The notes under the pieces are model-generated. The model had not been told where the DNA came from. It did not search any database and saw only the letters and a program-made list of their open reading frames with translations. Below are positions 46,101-55,505 of a stretch of 64,000 nt of DNA, in pieces. The stretch is taken from assembly GCA_963789555.1 (NCBI GenBank), contig CAWBKY010000009.1, forward strand, positions 1 through 64,000. The letters run 5' to 3'. Numbering within the stretch: position 1 is the stretch's first letter; every line of letters begins with the position of its first letter. The translations under genes and the position numbers were made by a program. This stretch comes from JACXTP01 sp963789555. Lineage in GTDB: Archaea > Thermoplasmatota > Thermoplasmata > Methanomassiliicoccales > UBA472.

Positions 46101-46856
46101 TCAGCTCTTGTCCTCTTCAGAGCCCAGCTCCTCGGGTTCCTTGTCCTCGGTGGGCTCCGCCTTATCTTCCTGCTTCACGTACTCCTCGATGAGCTCGACC
46201 GGGTTGGCCTCCAGGGCCTCGCGCAGGTCGGCGACCACCTTGTACTTGGCCAAGGTCCACTTCTGGTCGTACTTGCATACGTCAGGGAGGACCATGGTGA
46301 CCTTCTTACCATCAACGGTGACCTTGAATCCCTCGGAGGTGCCATAGTCCATCTCCACGACGGCCATGGCCTTCTCCTCATCGTTCTCGACGACCTCCAG
46401 GACCTTGAAGCGGTACTTCAGGGCCTGGCCGGCGAAGCGGCGGTTGAAGTCCACGCGGACCCTTCCAGCGGTGACCGAGATGATGAGGCCGGTCTTGTTG
46501 TTCATGTTGACCTCCATGCCTGGGCGGGGCTCGATGTCCTGCTTCAGGAACTCGCGCACCGAGTGCATCTGGATCAACTTGGGGTCCCTCTGACCGGCTG
46601 CCTTCTCCGGCGGGATGACGACCTCGACGTCCTCGTCGATGGGAGCGCCCTCCAAGGCCTCCTCCAGACCGGGGAAGACCCTTCCGCCTCCGACCAGCAG
46701 GGGCATTGGGGCGTACTTGAACTTCTCGTTGAAGATGCCGTTCTCTTGAGCGGTGTCAGCGTTCGTGGTGTCGAACATCTCTCCGCTGTCAGCGATGTAT
46801 CCATCGAATTCGAACCTGATGATGTCCCCTTTGGAGACCTTGTTGCCAGTTGACAT
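46101..46856 (-). CDS. FKBP-type peptidyl-prolyl cis-trans isomerase (cytoplasmic, long archaeal type)
   Basis: Protein-folding catalyst. Residues start MSTGNKVSKGDIIRFEFDGY, followed by MPLLVGGGRVFPGLEEALEG, the FKBP active-site region with a SlyD-like IF insert (EVVIPPEKAAGQRDP, DFNRRFAGQALKYRFKVLEV). A C-terminal ~90-residue extension has an acidic tail (EDKAEPTEDKEPEELG). Intact. ATG 46856 is chosen over a TTG three codons upstream. Length 251 matches archaeal FKBPs with extra C domain. Confidence 0.93.
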   Translation of the reverse strand: MSTGNKVSKGDIIRFEFDGYIADSGEMFDTTNADTAQENGIFNEKFKYAPMPLLVGGGRVFPGLEEALEGAPIDEDVEVVIPPEKAAGQRDPKLIQMHSVREFLKQDIEPRPGMEVNMNNKTGLIISVTAGRVRVDFNRRFAGQALKYRFKVLEVVENDEEKAMAVVEMDYGTSEGFKVTVDGKKVTMVLPDVCKYDQKWTLAKYKVVADLREALEANPVELIEEYVKQEDKAEPTEDKEPEELGSEEDKS

Positions 46857-46964
46857 TAAATCCACCAGTCCTTGTCGGATTGTGCAGGATGGTGGATATA
46901 TTGACTCTTCTTATACCTTTTGGTATTGGCCATCATGCGAAAATGGTCCCTTCTCGCGGGGCGT

Positions 46965-48084
46965 TTAGACGGCGGTCAGGCTCTCCACTGCACTCCGGTC
47001 CAAGGCCTTCACGAGCTCGACCGCCAACCGCACGCTGTCATCGATGTCCTTCAGGTCGATGATGCCTACATGGGAATGGATGTGCCGCGTCGGGGCGCCG
47101 ATGGCGATGCTGGGCACGCCCATGTTGGATGTGTGGATGGCGCTGCCGTCCGTTCCGCCTCCGTGAGTGTAGGCCAGCTGGTAGGGGATCTTCCTCTTCT
47201 CGCACACCTCGATGACCAGCTCCTTCAATGGCTGGTTGGGGATCATCATGCTATCGAACACCGTGATGGCCACCCCATCGCCCATCTTGGCCGGGGCCAT
47301 CAACGGATCGACGCCTGGGACGTCACCGGCAATGTCGACATCGAGCACGATGGCCACGTCCGGGTTAACGGTGGCGGAGACGGTCTTCGCCCCTCTCGTG
47401 CCCACCTCCTCCTGCACCGTCGCCGCCCCGATCACGGTGTTGGCATGCTTGACCTTCCCTTCATGGAGGACGCGCATCACCTCGGCGGCCACGAAGGCGC
47501 CGTAACGGTTATCGAACGCTTTCCCAAATGCCAGGGTGCGCTTGCCCTTCCTCTTCCCATCCTTGAAGACGGTCTTGCTCATGGTGGAGAATTTGGAATC
47601 AGGTACGATGGCGTCGCCCAAACGGACCCCCATCTCCTGCGCTTCCTTGAGATTGGCCGCGCCGATGTCTATGAACATCTTATCCTTCGCCACCACCTTC
47701 TTCATCTCCTCCGCTTCCATGAGGTGCGGAGGTTTGCAGGCGATGACCCCAGCCAGCATACCTTTGTTGCTCATGACCTGGACACGTTGTCCTAGCAGCA
47801 CCTGGTCATACCAGCCACCGAGCTGCCGGAAGGAGATGAATCCCAGGGGGGAGATGCCGGTCACGATGAAACCTATCTCATCGATATGACCCGCGAGAAG
47901 GATCCGAGGCCCATTGGAGGGACCGCCCCTTTCGAACATGAAATTCCCCATCTTGTCGCTGTAATGCCTTTCCACGAAGGGGAGCCACATATTCCTTCAA
48001 CAATTTGATGGGGATGGCTTCGAAACCGGACGGGCCAGGGGCGTTGCATAGCTCTTCGAAGAAACCTAACGCTCTTTTATCCAT
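46965..48084 (-). CDS. M42-family metallo-aminopeptidase, one frameshift
   Basis: Dodecameric (TET-type) aminopeptidase with two metals. Starts at ATG 48084 (SD AAGGAGGGGG) as MDKRALGFFEELCNAPGPSG, then shifts frame near 47995. Main frame: ILLAGHIDEIGFIV, GKAFDNRYGAFVAAEV, ATVQEEVGTRGA (catalytic Glu), VLDVDIAGDVPG, THGGGTDGSAIH and RHIHSHVGIIDL, giving the five metal ligands. About 370 residues. An AAAACGT/ACGTTTT inverted repeat lies 55 nt upstream. Confidence 0.93.
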
Positions 48085-48139
48085 GATATTCCCCCTCCTT
48101 GATGCCAAGAGGTATTGGAGGAGAGATGTCGGCGGCAAT

Positions 48140-48161
48140 AAAACGTTTCCCTCCACGTTTT
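48140..48161 (-). promoter_or_regulatory. Inverted repeat upstream of the M42 peptidase gene
   Basis: AAAACGT (48140-48146) and ACGTTTT (48155-48161) are perfect 7-bp arms across 8 nt. They lie between the M42 start and the divergent tRNA-Thr gene. Possible operator; no binding protein known. Confidence 0.35.
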
Positions 48162-48252
48162 AAGGGCCATTCCAAAACAAAGTAGGTAGATTTTAGGTCG
48201 AGCCTGACATCGAATAAGGTTAAATCGGAGATTATTGTTACTTGGCCAACAA

Positions 48253-48328
48253 GCCACCTTAGCTTAGCTGGTTGAGCAGCTGACTTGTAATCAGCAGGTC
48301 GGGAGTTCAAATCTCCCAGGTGGCTCCA
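48253..48328 (+). tRNA. tRNA-Thr (anticodon UGU)
   Basis: Acceptor GCCACCT pairs with AGGTGGC, the anticodon stem GCTGA/TCAGC encloses loop CTTGTAA with anticodon TGT (reads ACA), and the T-arm is CGGGAGTTCAAATCTCCC-like. Discriminator T; CCA is encoded at 48326-48328. No intron. Confidence 0.93.
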
Positions 48329-48372
48329 GACCATTCCTTTCAGAGGGAAGCCTGGTCACCCCATGGACAATG

Positions 48373-48717
48373 TCACCAGACGGTGTCGTCCTCGAGGAAC
48401 CCGACCTTCAGAACCAGTATCTTCATGTCGTGCGGGATCTCCGGGTTTCCATGCCGGTCGCCTGGTTCGCACACCAGAACGTCCCCAGGTGCCATGGTCA
48501 CCTTTTCCCCGTTGATCTCGAAGACCGCTTCGGTCACCGCGTAGAAGACCTCGGTCTGGACCTTGTGGTGATGGATAGGGACGATGTCACCCTTGCGGAA
48601 GGAGACCTCCTGCAGGAATGAGCCCGGTATGCCCAGGTCCGACTCGTCCAGGACGGTGCGCTTTCGATATCCCTTGCCTTGAACCCACGGCTTCACCGAG
48701 GAGCGGTGCAGCCTCAT
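48373..48717 (-). CDS. Small cupin-domain protein
   Basis: 114 residues from ATG 48717, which overlaps the upstream aminotransferase TGA (ATGA). Single beta-barrel cupin: FRKGDIVPIHHHKVQTEVFY holds the G-x-H-x-H metal motif (HHHK), and the second motif is APGDVLVCEPGDRHGNPE. Cupins of this size bind a metal and act on small molecules such as amino acids, sugars or signals. Co-transcription with the class III aminotransferase suggests a role in the same pathway. Reaction unknown. Intact. Confidence 0.85.
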   Translation of the reverse strand: MRLHRSSVKPWVQGKGYRKRTVLDESDLGIPGSFLQEVSFRKGDIVPIHHHKVQTEVFYAVTEAVFEINGEKVTMAPGDVLVCEPGDRHGNPEIPHDMKILVLKVGFLEDDTVW

Positions 48718-50033
48718 TTCATCGCCTTGGCCGCATCCTTGATGCAACCTTCCAGAATGTCCAATCCCGTGTTCAGGTGCTCCTCGGATATGACCAGTGG
48801 GGGAATGAGCCGCAGCCCGGACCGCCCACAGCCTATGGCCACGATCCCGCGTTTGAACAATAGGAAGGCAACATCATCACGCAGGTGCTTGGCCGGTTCC
48901 TTGGTGCGGCGGTCCCGCACGAACTCCATGGCCTGCATCAGGCCTAGACCACGGACGTCGCCGATGACCTCATGGTCGCGCATCATCTCCTCCATACGTT
49001 TGCGCAACAAGGCCCCCATCTTCTCCGCCCTCTCCGGCAAGCGCTCCTCCTCGACGACATCCAATGTGGCCAAGGCGGAGGCGCAGGCCACGCAGTTGCC
49101 ACCATAGGTGTTGGAGTGGGCACCCTGGACGCCGAAGTCCAGCTCCCGACGGAATATGGTCGCCCCGATGGGGATGCCTGAACCAAGGGACTTGGCGGTG
49201 CAGATCACGTCAGGGACGACATCGAAATGCTCAATGCCCCACATCTTGCCAGTGCGCCCGATGCCGGCCTGCACCTCGTCGTCCACCACCAGGATGCCCT
49301 GGTCCCTGACGATCTTCGTGATGGTGCTGGTCCAGCCCTTTGGCGGTACGATGTAGCCGCCCTCGCCTTGTATGGGCTCTAGGAACAACGCCGCGACCTC
49401 ATGCGGCGGGGTGATGGTCTCAAAGTAGATCTCCTTCAGGATCTTGGCGCACCATAGGTCGCACGAGGGGTACTCAAGCTTGTAAGGGCAACGGTAACAG
49501 TAAGCATAGGGGATGTGCGTGACGCCAGGGACCATGGGGAAGTAGCGCTCCCGTTGCACCTTCTTGCTCGCTGTGAGAGATAATGAGCCCATGGTCCGAC
49601 CGTGGAAGGCCCCGATGAAAGCGATGAACTGCTTGCGCTCGGCGCTCCTCCACCGGGCCAGCTTCATCGCCGCCTCCACCGATTCGGTTCCAGAGTTGCT
49701 CAGGAAGACCTTCTTGGCATGGTCGCCAGGGGCTATCTCGCAGAGGCGCTTCACGAGGTCGCTTTGGACCTGGTAATAGTAATCGGTCCCGGCGAAGTGC
49801 ATCACCTTCGCTGCCTGGTCCTGGACCGCCTTGACCACCTTGGGATGACAATGGCCGACGTTCAGCACCGCCACCCCGGATGCGAAATCAATGAAGGTGT
49901 TGCCGTCGACGTCTTTGACCAAAGCGCCCTTGGCGCTCTCGACGGCGATAGGGGCGGTCTTGGTGGATGTGGCGAGATATTCGTTGTCGACCTTGATTAT
50001 CTCCTTGGCGTTCGGACCCGGAGGTTCCACCAC
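48714..50033 (-). CDS. Class III aminotransferase (4-aminobutyrate/ornithine aminotransferase-like)
   Basis: PLP omega-transaminase. Signatures: DGNTFIDFASGVAVLNVGHCHP, FLSNSGTESVEAAMKLAR, FIGAFHGRTMGSL, FLEPIQGEGGYIVPP, LVVDDEVQAGIGRTGKMW, with the Schiff-base Lys in CTAKSLGSGIPIGA. A Cys insert (YCYRCPYKLEYPSC) is typical of archaeal members, which can be GABA, ornithine or broad-specificity enzymes. GTG 50033 is the only in-frame start, but the conserved VPNIVVEPPGPNAKEI extends upstream to about 50060. A likely ATG at 50079 needs one indel. A TATA box (TTTATAGG, about 50094) lies upstream. Confidence 0.9.
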   Translation of the reverse strand: MVEPPGPNAKEIIKVDNEYLATSTKTAPIAVESAKGALVKDVDGNTFIDFASGVAVLNVGHCHPKVVKAVQDQAAKVMHFAGTDYYYQVQSDLVKRLCEIAPGDHAKKVFLSNSGTESVEAAMKLARWRSAERKQFIAFIGAFHGRTMGSLSLTASKKVQRERYFPMVPGVTHIPYAYCYRCPYKLEYPSCDLWCAKILKEIYFETITPPHEVAALFLEPIQGEGGYIVPPKGWTSTITKIVRDQGILVVDDEVQAGIGRTGKMWGIEHFDVVPDVICTAKSLGSGIPIGATIFRRELDFGVQGAHSNTYGGNCVACASALATLDVVEEERLPERAEKMGALLRKRMEEMMRDHEVIGDVRGLGLMQAMEFVRDRRTKEPAKHLRDDVAFLLFKRGIVAIGCGRSGLRLIPPLVISEEHLNTGLDILEGCIKDAAKAMK

Positions 50034-50089
50034 TATGTTCGGTACCTTAGACAGAATATCACCCCTTTGGCTCAGCCATATGGCCCAAC

Positions 50090-50860
50090 CTATAAATGGG
50101 TTGCCGTCCAGCGTTTTTTAGTCATCTGGACAATGAATGGAAATACCCTCCTCGCCCGCCTTGAGCGATCTATTGGCATATCAGAACCGAAGGTGCGCTC
50201 CGCGCTCTCGATGACGTTCGAGAGTATGGAATAGGCGGGGATCATGTCGCTCTCGTCCACTATGAAGATGGTGTCGGTGTAGCAGGACACCGTCTCGGCG
50301 AGGTTGACGCCGTTCTCAGCGAGGTTGTCGGCAAGATAAGAGAAAACACCCGAGGTGTCGGTGATCTTCTCCGGCGATTTGACCGTTATCTCCACAAGGT
50401 CGGGCCTGACGTGCAGCACGTTCTCCTTGCCGATGGCGTTGACGATCTCGTTCTTGAGCTTCTCATCGGCGATGATCGTGATGGCCTGAGCGCCCTGGAT
50501 GATCTGCATTATGGCCTTCTCGTTGATGAGCTTGATGAAGACCAGTTCTAACTTGTGCAGCACGGTCCAATCGTTCTTCGCGGTCACAGAGCATATCTTG
50601 GTCTTGACCTCGATGCGGCTGCTTCCCAGTATGCGCAATATCTCTTTCTCGTGATCGCGTTTGGAGAGTTTTTGCGCGTAACGACGGCAGGCGATCATGA
50701 CCGCCTCCTCGTTCTTTATGTCCAGGTCCTTCATGATCTGCCTGGCCAAGGATGAGTAGTTGATCAGGTCCTTGGAGATGCAATCCTTGATGCTCGGATG
50801 GGCGTCGATGTACGCACGGGTCTTCTCGGCGATGCTCTCCTTGGGAATGGGGTCCTTCAT
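50090..50860 (-). CDS. ACT-domain protein, putative amino-acid-responsive regulator
   Basis: 256 residues. The N-terminal ~70 look like a winged-helix or small helical domain (AYIDAHPSIKDCISKD, INYSSLARQIMKDLDIK, AVMIACRRYAQKLSKR). Two ligand-binding ACT-like units follow, with strands RIEVKTKICSVTAKND and PEKITDTSGVFSYLADNLAE, NGVNLAETVSCYTDTIFIV. A TATA box (CATTATATATTTT, near 50886) sits about 26 nt before the start. It lies between two class III aminotransferase genes, suggesting amino-acid control of their expression or activity. No enzyme motif found. Confidence 0.8.
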   Translation of the reverse strand: MKDPIPKESIAEKTRAYIDAHPSIKDCISKDLINYSSLARQIMKDLDIKNEEAVMIACRRYAQKLSKRDHEKEILRILGSSRIEVKTKICSVTAKNDWTVLHKLELVFIKLINEKAIMQIIQGAQAITIIADEKLKNEIVNAIGKENVLHVRPDLVEITVKSPEKITDTSGVFSYLADNLAENGVNLAETVSCYTDTIFIVDESDMIPAYSILSNVIESAERTFGSDMPIDRSRRARRVFPFIVQMTKKRWTATHL

Positions 50861-50912
50861 CGGTCCGCCTAAAATGTAAAAAATATATAATGTTTTATTT
50901 CGGACACGGATG

Positions 50913-52097
50913 TCAGGAAAGGAAACCGCCCAAGGTCCGATCGAAAAGCTCCACGGATCCCTGGCTGATTATCAGCGGCGGGACGAGCCGAATGGAGTTC
51001 CCTCCGGCCACGTTGACCAGCAGACCCTCCTTGAAGCAGAGCTCCTTGAACTCCTTCGACCTCGCTCCGATCTCGATGCCTATCATGAGGCCCATGCCCC
51101 GGACCTCTTTGACCCCGCCCTTCTCGTCCGCGATCTTCTGGATGGAGCGTTTCCAGCGTGAACCTAGCTCAGCGGACCGTTCCACCAGGCCCTCCTCCTT
51201 GATGGTTTCTATGACGGCCTTGCCTGCCGCGCATGCCAGCGGGTTGCCTCCGAAGGTGGTCCCATGGCTCCCCGGGGTGAAGGTCTTCGCCACCTCGCGG
51301 GTGGAGACGATGGCGCCGATAGGCACGCCCCCGCCCAATCCCTTTGCCAAGGATATGATGTCCGGTACAACGCCATAGTGCTGGAAACCGAACCATTTGC
51401 CGGTCCGGCCCATCCCGGTCTGCACCTCGTCCACGATCATCAAAGCCCCAGTGTCATCACATAGGTCGCGCACCGTCCGCACGAACTCAGGGCTGGCCGG
51501 TATCACCCCTCCCTCCCCCTGCACCATCTCCATCACGACCGCCGCGGTGTCCTTGGACACCATGGCCTTCATGGCCTCGCCGTCGTTGAAGTTGACGAAA
51601 TCGAAGGCATTGGAGAGCAAACACTCGTACCCTTCCTGGTACTTCCTCTGGCCAGTGGCCGCCAATGCTCCTGCCGTGCGCCCATGGAAAGAGTTCATGC
51701 AGGCCACGAACTTCGTACGCTTGGTGTGCTTCGCCGCCAATTTCAAAGCCGCCTCGTTCGCCTCCGCCCCGCTGTTGCAGAACATGGAGACCGCCAACGG
51801 TGAGGGGACGATGGAGGCCAGTGCCTCCCCGAGGTCGGCCTGTTCCATGGTATAGTAGAGGTTGGAGACGTGCAGCATGCGCTTCGCCTGTTTGGTGATC
51901 GCCTCCACCAGCGCCGGGTGGGCATGGCCCAGACAGTTCACGGCTATTCCGGCCACGAAGTCCACGTACCTCTTGCCGTTGATGTCGTATAGGAACTCGC
52001 GGTCACCGTGGGACAGGCAGATGTCCTCCCGCCCATAGTTCTGGAACAGATAGGAGGAGTACAGGGTCTTGACGTCGTTGATTTCCAATTGGGTCAC
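50913..52097 (-). CDS. argD: Acetylornithine aminotransferase (class III)
   Basis: Arginine (and possibly lysine) biosynthesis: N-acetylglutamate semialdehyde to N-acetylornithine. Intact 394 residues: YDINGKRYVDFVAGIAVNCLGH, FCNSGAEANEAALKLA, NSFHGRTAGALAATG, EMVQGEGGVIPA, LMIVDEVQTGMGRTGKWF, the Schiff-base Lys in ISLAKGLGGGVPIGA, and GNSIRLVPPLIIS at the C terminus. It follows argB after 9 nt in the argC-argJ-argB-argD operon. Confidence 0.94.
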   Translation of the reverse strand: MTQLEINDVKTLYSSYLFQNYGREDICLSHGDREFLYDINGKRYVDFVAGIAVNCLGHAHPALVEAITKQAKRMLHVSNLYYTMEQADLGEALASIVPSPLAVSMFCNSGAEANEAALKLAAKHTKRTKFVACMNSFHGRTAGALAATGQRKYQEGYECLLSNAFDFVNFNDGEAMKAMVSKDTAAVVMEMVQGEGGVIPASPEFVRTVRDLCDDTGALMIVDEVQTGMGRTGKWFGFQHYGVVPDIISLAKGLGGGVPIGAIVSTREVAKTFTPGSHGTTFGGNPLACAAGKAVIETIKEEGLVERSAELGSRWKRSIQKIADEKGGVKEVRGMGLMIGIEIGARSKEFKELCFKEGLLVNVAGGNSIRLVPPLIISQGSVELFDRTLGGFLS

Positions 52098-52106
52098 TCT
52101 CTTACA

Positions 52107-52975
52107 TCACGGGACTATGCGCGTCCCATAGTTCTTCTCGGTCAACAGCTGGCCGATGATGGCGTCCGGGTTCTTGCCATCGATCATGTGGGCGGTCCTG
52201 ACCCCATCTCGAACGGCGATGACGCACGCCTCCAGCTTGGGGATCATGCCGTCCTTCACCACTCCTTCCGACACCAATGTCTGGAATTCGGCCACCTTGA
52301 TCTCGGGGATCACCGAGGATGGATCGCCGAACACCCGCATCAGGCCTGGAACGTCGGTGACCAGCACGAAGTCCTCTGCCTGGACCGCCTTGGCCACATA
52401 ACAGGCCGCGGTATCGGCGTTGACGTTCATCAGTTGACCATCCTCATCGCCACAGATGGGGTAGATGACCGGAATGAAGCCCCGCCTCACCAGATGGTCC
52501 ATGGTCCTTGGGTCGCATAGCATTGGCTCGCCGACCCATCCCAGGTCGACCTCGATGTCCTTTCCTTTCTCGTCCTTGCCCTTGATGCGGGGCATCTTTT
52601 TGCATAGGATGGTGTTGCACTCGGTCCCGGCCAGGCCTATGGCGCTCAGGCCAGCGGTCTGCAAAGCCCTGACCACCTTGTCGTTGATGCGGGACGAGCA
52701 CGCCCTTGGCCACCTCCAAGGTCACATCGTCGGTGATCCTCAGTCCGAGCACCTTCTTGACCGGCAGGTTCCTCCTTTTCATCTCCTCTGTGATCTCCGG
52801 ACCGCCGCCATGGACAAGGACGGGCCTGTATGTCCAAGCTAACTAGCAAAGCCATGTCCCTGGCGAAACGCTCCAGCTCGGCAGGGTTCTCGATGGAGCT
52901 GCCTCCGAACTTGATCACCACCTTCTTCCCCCTCAATTTGGAGGCTCGGGGGTATCGTGTAATCATGCTCTCCAT
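52107..52975 (-). CDS. argB: Acetylglutamate kinase, frameshifted
   Basis: Phosphorylates N-acetylglutamate; member of the amino-acid kinase fold. Frame one: RGKKVVIKFGGSSIENPAEL and RDMALLVSLD. Next frame: HGGGPEITEEMKRRNLPVKK-type region and ITDDVTLEVAKGV. Third: LQTAGLSAIGLAGTECN, YPICGDEDGQLMNVNADTAA, FVLVTDVPGLMR, GVVKDGMIPKLEACVIAV. The GGSS/GGG glycine loops and KDGMIPK site are intact when joined. Two or three indels lie near 52690 and 52825. ATG 52966 is an alternative start. It sits 17 nt after argJ. Confidence 0.92.
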
Positions 52976-52991
52976 CCTCTGCACTGATGCC

Positions 52992-54224
52992 TCAGGTGGT
53001 ATAGTCCGCGTTTATCTTCACATAATCATAGGTGAGGTCGCAGCCCCAGGCCTCGCCCAGCGAGTGACCTACCCCGAGCCAGAGGTCGATGATGACCTTC
53101 TTCCCGCTCAGGATCTTCCTGGCATTGAGCTCGTCCTGGGACGCTGGCACCATGGTGGGCGACCCCTTCTCGAACAAAGTGACCGAAATGTCATCATCGC
53201 TCACCATCAATTTCACCTCGTCCAATTTGAACGATGCGTCGGAGTTGCCCAGGGCGGCCAGGATGCGGCCGAAGTTCGGGTCGGCCCCGAAGATGGCGGT
53301 CTTGACCAGGCTGGATGATATGATGGAACGGGCCGCGCTCCTCGCCTCCCTCGAGCTCTTGGCGTCGCGGACATGGACCTCGATGAGCTTGGTCGCACCC
53401 TCGCCATCGATGACTATCTGTTTGGCCAAGGACTGGGCCACATACCGCACCCCTTCCCAGAAGGCGGGGTCGTTATCCACCGGCGGTCCGCCCGCCTTGC
53501 CATTGGCGATGATCATGGAGACATCGTTGGTGCTCTGGTCCCCATCCACGGAGATCATGTTGAAGCTGGTGTCCATCATGTCCTGCCATTTGGCATTGGC
53601 GTTCTTGGCGAGCACAGCGTCAGTGGTGATGAAGCTAAGGGTGGTGGCGTGAAGCACCTTCATGGAAGGGGCGATCATGCCTGAGCCTTTGGTGATGCCG
53701 CCGATGGTGACGACGGTCCCATCCTTTAACGTGACCTCGCAGGCCGCCTCCTTCATGCGGGTATCGGTGGTCATGATGGCCTTCGCGGCCAATTGGTCGG
53801 CTTCCCGACCCCGACCCAGCTCTGAAGCGGCCTTGGCAACGCCGCCGGATATCTTATGCATGGGCAGGAAGCGGGAAATGACCCCGGTGGAGGCTACCCC
53901 CACCAGGTCCTCGGATATGTTCAATGCCTCGGCGGTGAGGGCGCACATCTCCCTGGCATCGTAGAGGCCTTTCGACCCGGTCAGAGCGTTGGCGTTGCCA
54001 CTGTTGACCACCAGGGCCTGCAGCATCTTGGGGTCCTTCTTCATCATGACCTCGATGGGCGCGGCGCGCATCTTGTTCTGAGTATAGGCCAAGGCGCACT
54101 TGCCCGGCACATCGGAAACGATGATGGCCAGGTCCAGGTTCTGTTTCTTTATGCCACAATGCACGCCGCTGGCCCGGAATCCCTTGGCCGCGGTTATGCC
54201 TCCTTCAATCACTCGGTATGCCAT
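52992..54224 (-). CDS. argJ: Bifunctional glutamate N-acetyltransferase / amino-acid acetyltransferase
   Basis: Transfers the acetyl group from acetylornithine to glutamate, giving the cyclic pathway. Intact, 410 residues. It has EGGITAAKGFRASGVHCGIKK, QALVVNSGNANALTG and ASTGVISRFLPM. The autocleavage region KGSGMIAPSMKVLHATTLSF contains the Thr nucleophile (ATTL) in a slightly unusual context, where most ArgJ read MATML. The C domain has SVDGDQSTNDVSMIIANG and FGADPNFGRILAALG. Start 4 nt after the argC stop. Confidence 0.95.
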   Translation of the reverse strand: MAYRVIEGGITAAKGFRASGVHCGIKKQNLDLAIIVSDVPGKCALAYTQNKMRAAPIEVMMKKDPKMLQALVVNSGNANALTGSKGLYDAREMCALTAEALNISEDLVGVASTGVISRFLPMHKISGGVAKAASELGRGREADQLAAKAIMTTDTRMKEAACEVTLKDGTVVTIGGITKGSGMIAPSMKVLHATTLSFITTDAVLAKNANAKWQDMMDTSFNMISVDGDQSTNDVSMIIANGKAGGPPVDNDPAFWEGVRYVAQSLAKQIVIDGEGATKLIEVHVRDAKSSREARSAARSIISSSLVKTAIFGADPNFGRILAALGNSDASFKLDEVKLMVSDDDISVTLFEKGSPTMVPASQDELNARKILSGKKVIIDLWLGVGHSLGEAWGCDLTYDYVKINADYTT

Positions 54225-54227
54225 TGC

Positions 54228-55241
54228 TCAAACCCCCAATCCCGGGAAGTCCAATCCCATCGTCTCCTCTAGTCCGAACATGATGTTGCAGTTCTGCACC
54301 GCCTGACCGGACGCCCCCTTGACCAAGTTGTCGATGGCGCCCATCACCACCACGGTGTTCCTCCCCGCCTTCTCCAGGCCCACCTCGCAGAAGTTCGACC
54401 CGGCCACCGATTGCATGGAAGGGATGGCGGTACGTCGCACGAAACGGCTTCCCTTGTAGAAGTCCGCGTACAACTTGTTCATGACCTCAACGCTCAGCTC
54501 TTGCCTCAAGGTCACGTAGCTGGTGGTCAGCATTCCCCTTACCACAGGCAGTAGATGAGGAGTGAATATGACGTCCAACTTGCCCCGGTAAAGACCCTCC
54601 AGGCACATCTGGATCTCCGGCGTGTGCCGGTGAGTGCCCACTTTGTAAGGCGTTATGCTCGCTCCACAGGTGGGATGGTGGGTGGCCTTGGTCGGCTCCG
54701 CACCGGCCCCTGAGGTGCTGCTCTTGGCATCGATGACCAGGTGATCGTCGACCAGACCGTTGGCGAACAAAGGGGCGAGGGATAGGATGGAGCAGGTGGG
54801 GTAGCACCCTGGGTTGGATACGAAATCGGCCTTGGCGATGTTCTCCCGGAACAGCTCCGGTATGCCGTAGACCGCCTTCTCCAGGTTGATGGTGTCCTTG
54901 TGATCGTGCCCATACCAATGCTTGTATGTGGCAGGGTCCTTGAGGCGATAATCGCCAGAGAGATCGATGACCTTGACACCACTGGCCAATAGCTCTGGCA
55001 CGATCTCCATGGAGGCTCCATGCGGCGTGGCGGTGAAGACCACGTCGTGGTCGCCCGTCAACCTTTCCTGGAAGTTGATGTCCAAGAAACCCTGGAGGAA
55101 GGGATGGGCCTTGCTGATGCTGGAACCGGCCAGCTGCCGGGAAGTGACCGCGCTTACCTCTATCTCCGGATGGCGGCAGATTATCCTTGCCAGTTCGCCC
55201 CCGGTGTATCCTGAGCCTCCAACGATAGCTGCTTTGATCAT
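54228..55241 (-). CDS. argC: N-acetyl-gamma-glutamyl-phosphate reductase
   Basis: NADPH-dependent reduction to N-acetylglutamate semialdehyde. Intact, 337 residues. It shows the Rossmann loop AAIVGGSGYTGGELARII, ATPHGASMEIVPELL, VIDLSGDYRL and the catalytic cysteine in VSNPGCYPTCSILSLAPL. The His-containing HRHTPEIQM and FTPHLLPVVRGMLTT follow. First gene of the minus-strand arg operon, divergent from argG with 265 nt between the two start codons. Confidence 0.96.
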   Translation of the reverse strand: MIKAAIVGGSGYTGGELARIICRHPEIEVSAVTSRQLAGSSISKAHPFLQGFLDINFQERLTGDHDVVFTATPHGASMEIVPELLASGVKVIDLSGDYRLKDPATYKHWYGHDHKDTINLEKAVYGIPELFRENIAKADFVSNPGCYPTCSILSLAPLFANGLVDDHLVIDAKSSTSGAGAEPTKATHHPTCGASITPYKVGTHRHTPEIQMCLEGLYRGKLDVIFTPHLLPVVRGMLTTSYVTLRQELSVEVMNKLYADFYKGSRFVRRTAIPSMQSVAGSNFCEVGLEKAGRNTVVVMGAIDNLVKGASGQAVQNCNIMFGLEETMGLDFPGLGV

Positions 55242-55468
55242 CCGATCTTCCCTCGACTAGATTCCGGCGAATTCCCCGATTCGCTTATTAAGAATGATGA
55301 CCCAAATGGGACACACTCTATTAAAGATGTCAGCATTATCACAACCCTGCCCCAGACTGAGGTCGGGACCGTGAGGAGGTCTTGGCGACCGGCCCTTTTC
55401 TGGACGAGAGGCGTTCTGTCCAAAAGAAGACTCCACTTTAATCAAATGTCTCCTCGTTGGCATAACCT

Positions 55469-55479
55469 ATTATATCTTC
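55469..55479 (+). promoter_or_regulatory. TATA box for argG
   Basis: CTATTATATCT about 30 nt before ATG 55506. It supports that start, since translation from upstream in-frame codons (55371 on) would begin before the promoter. Confidence 0.5.
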
Positions 55480-55505
55480 TCCGACCTCGCCGAATCCGAT
55501 ATCAT

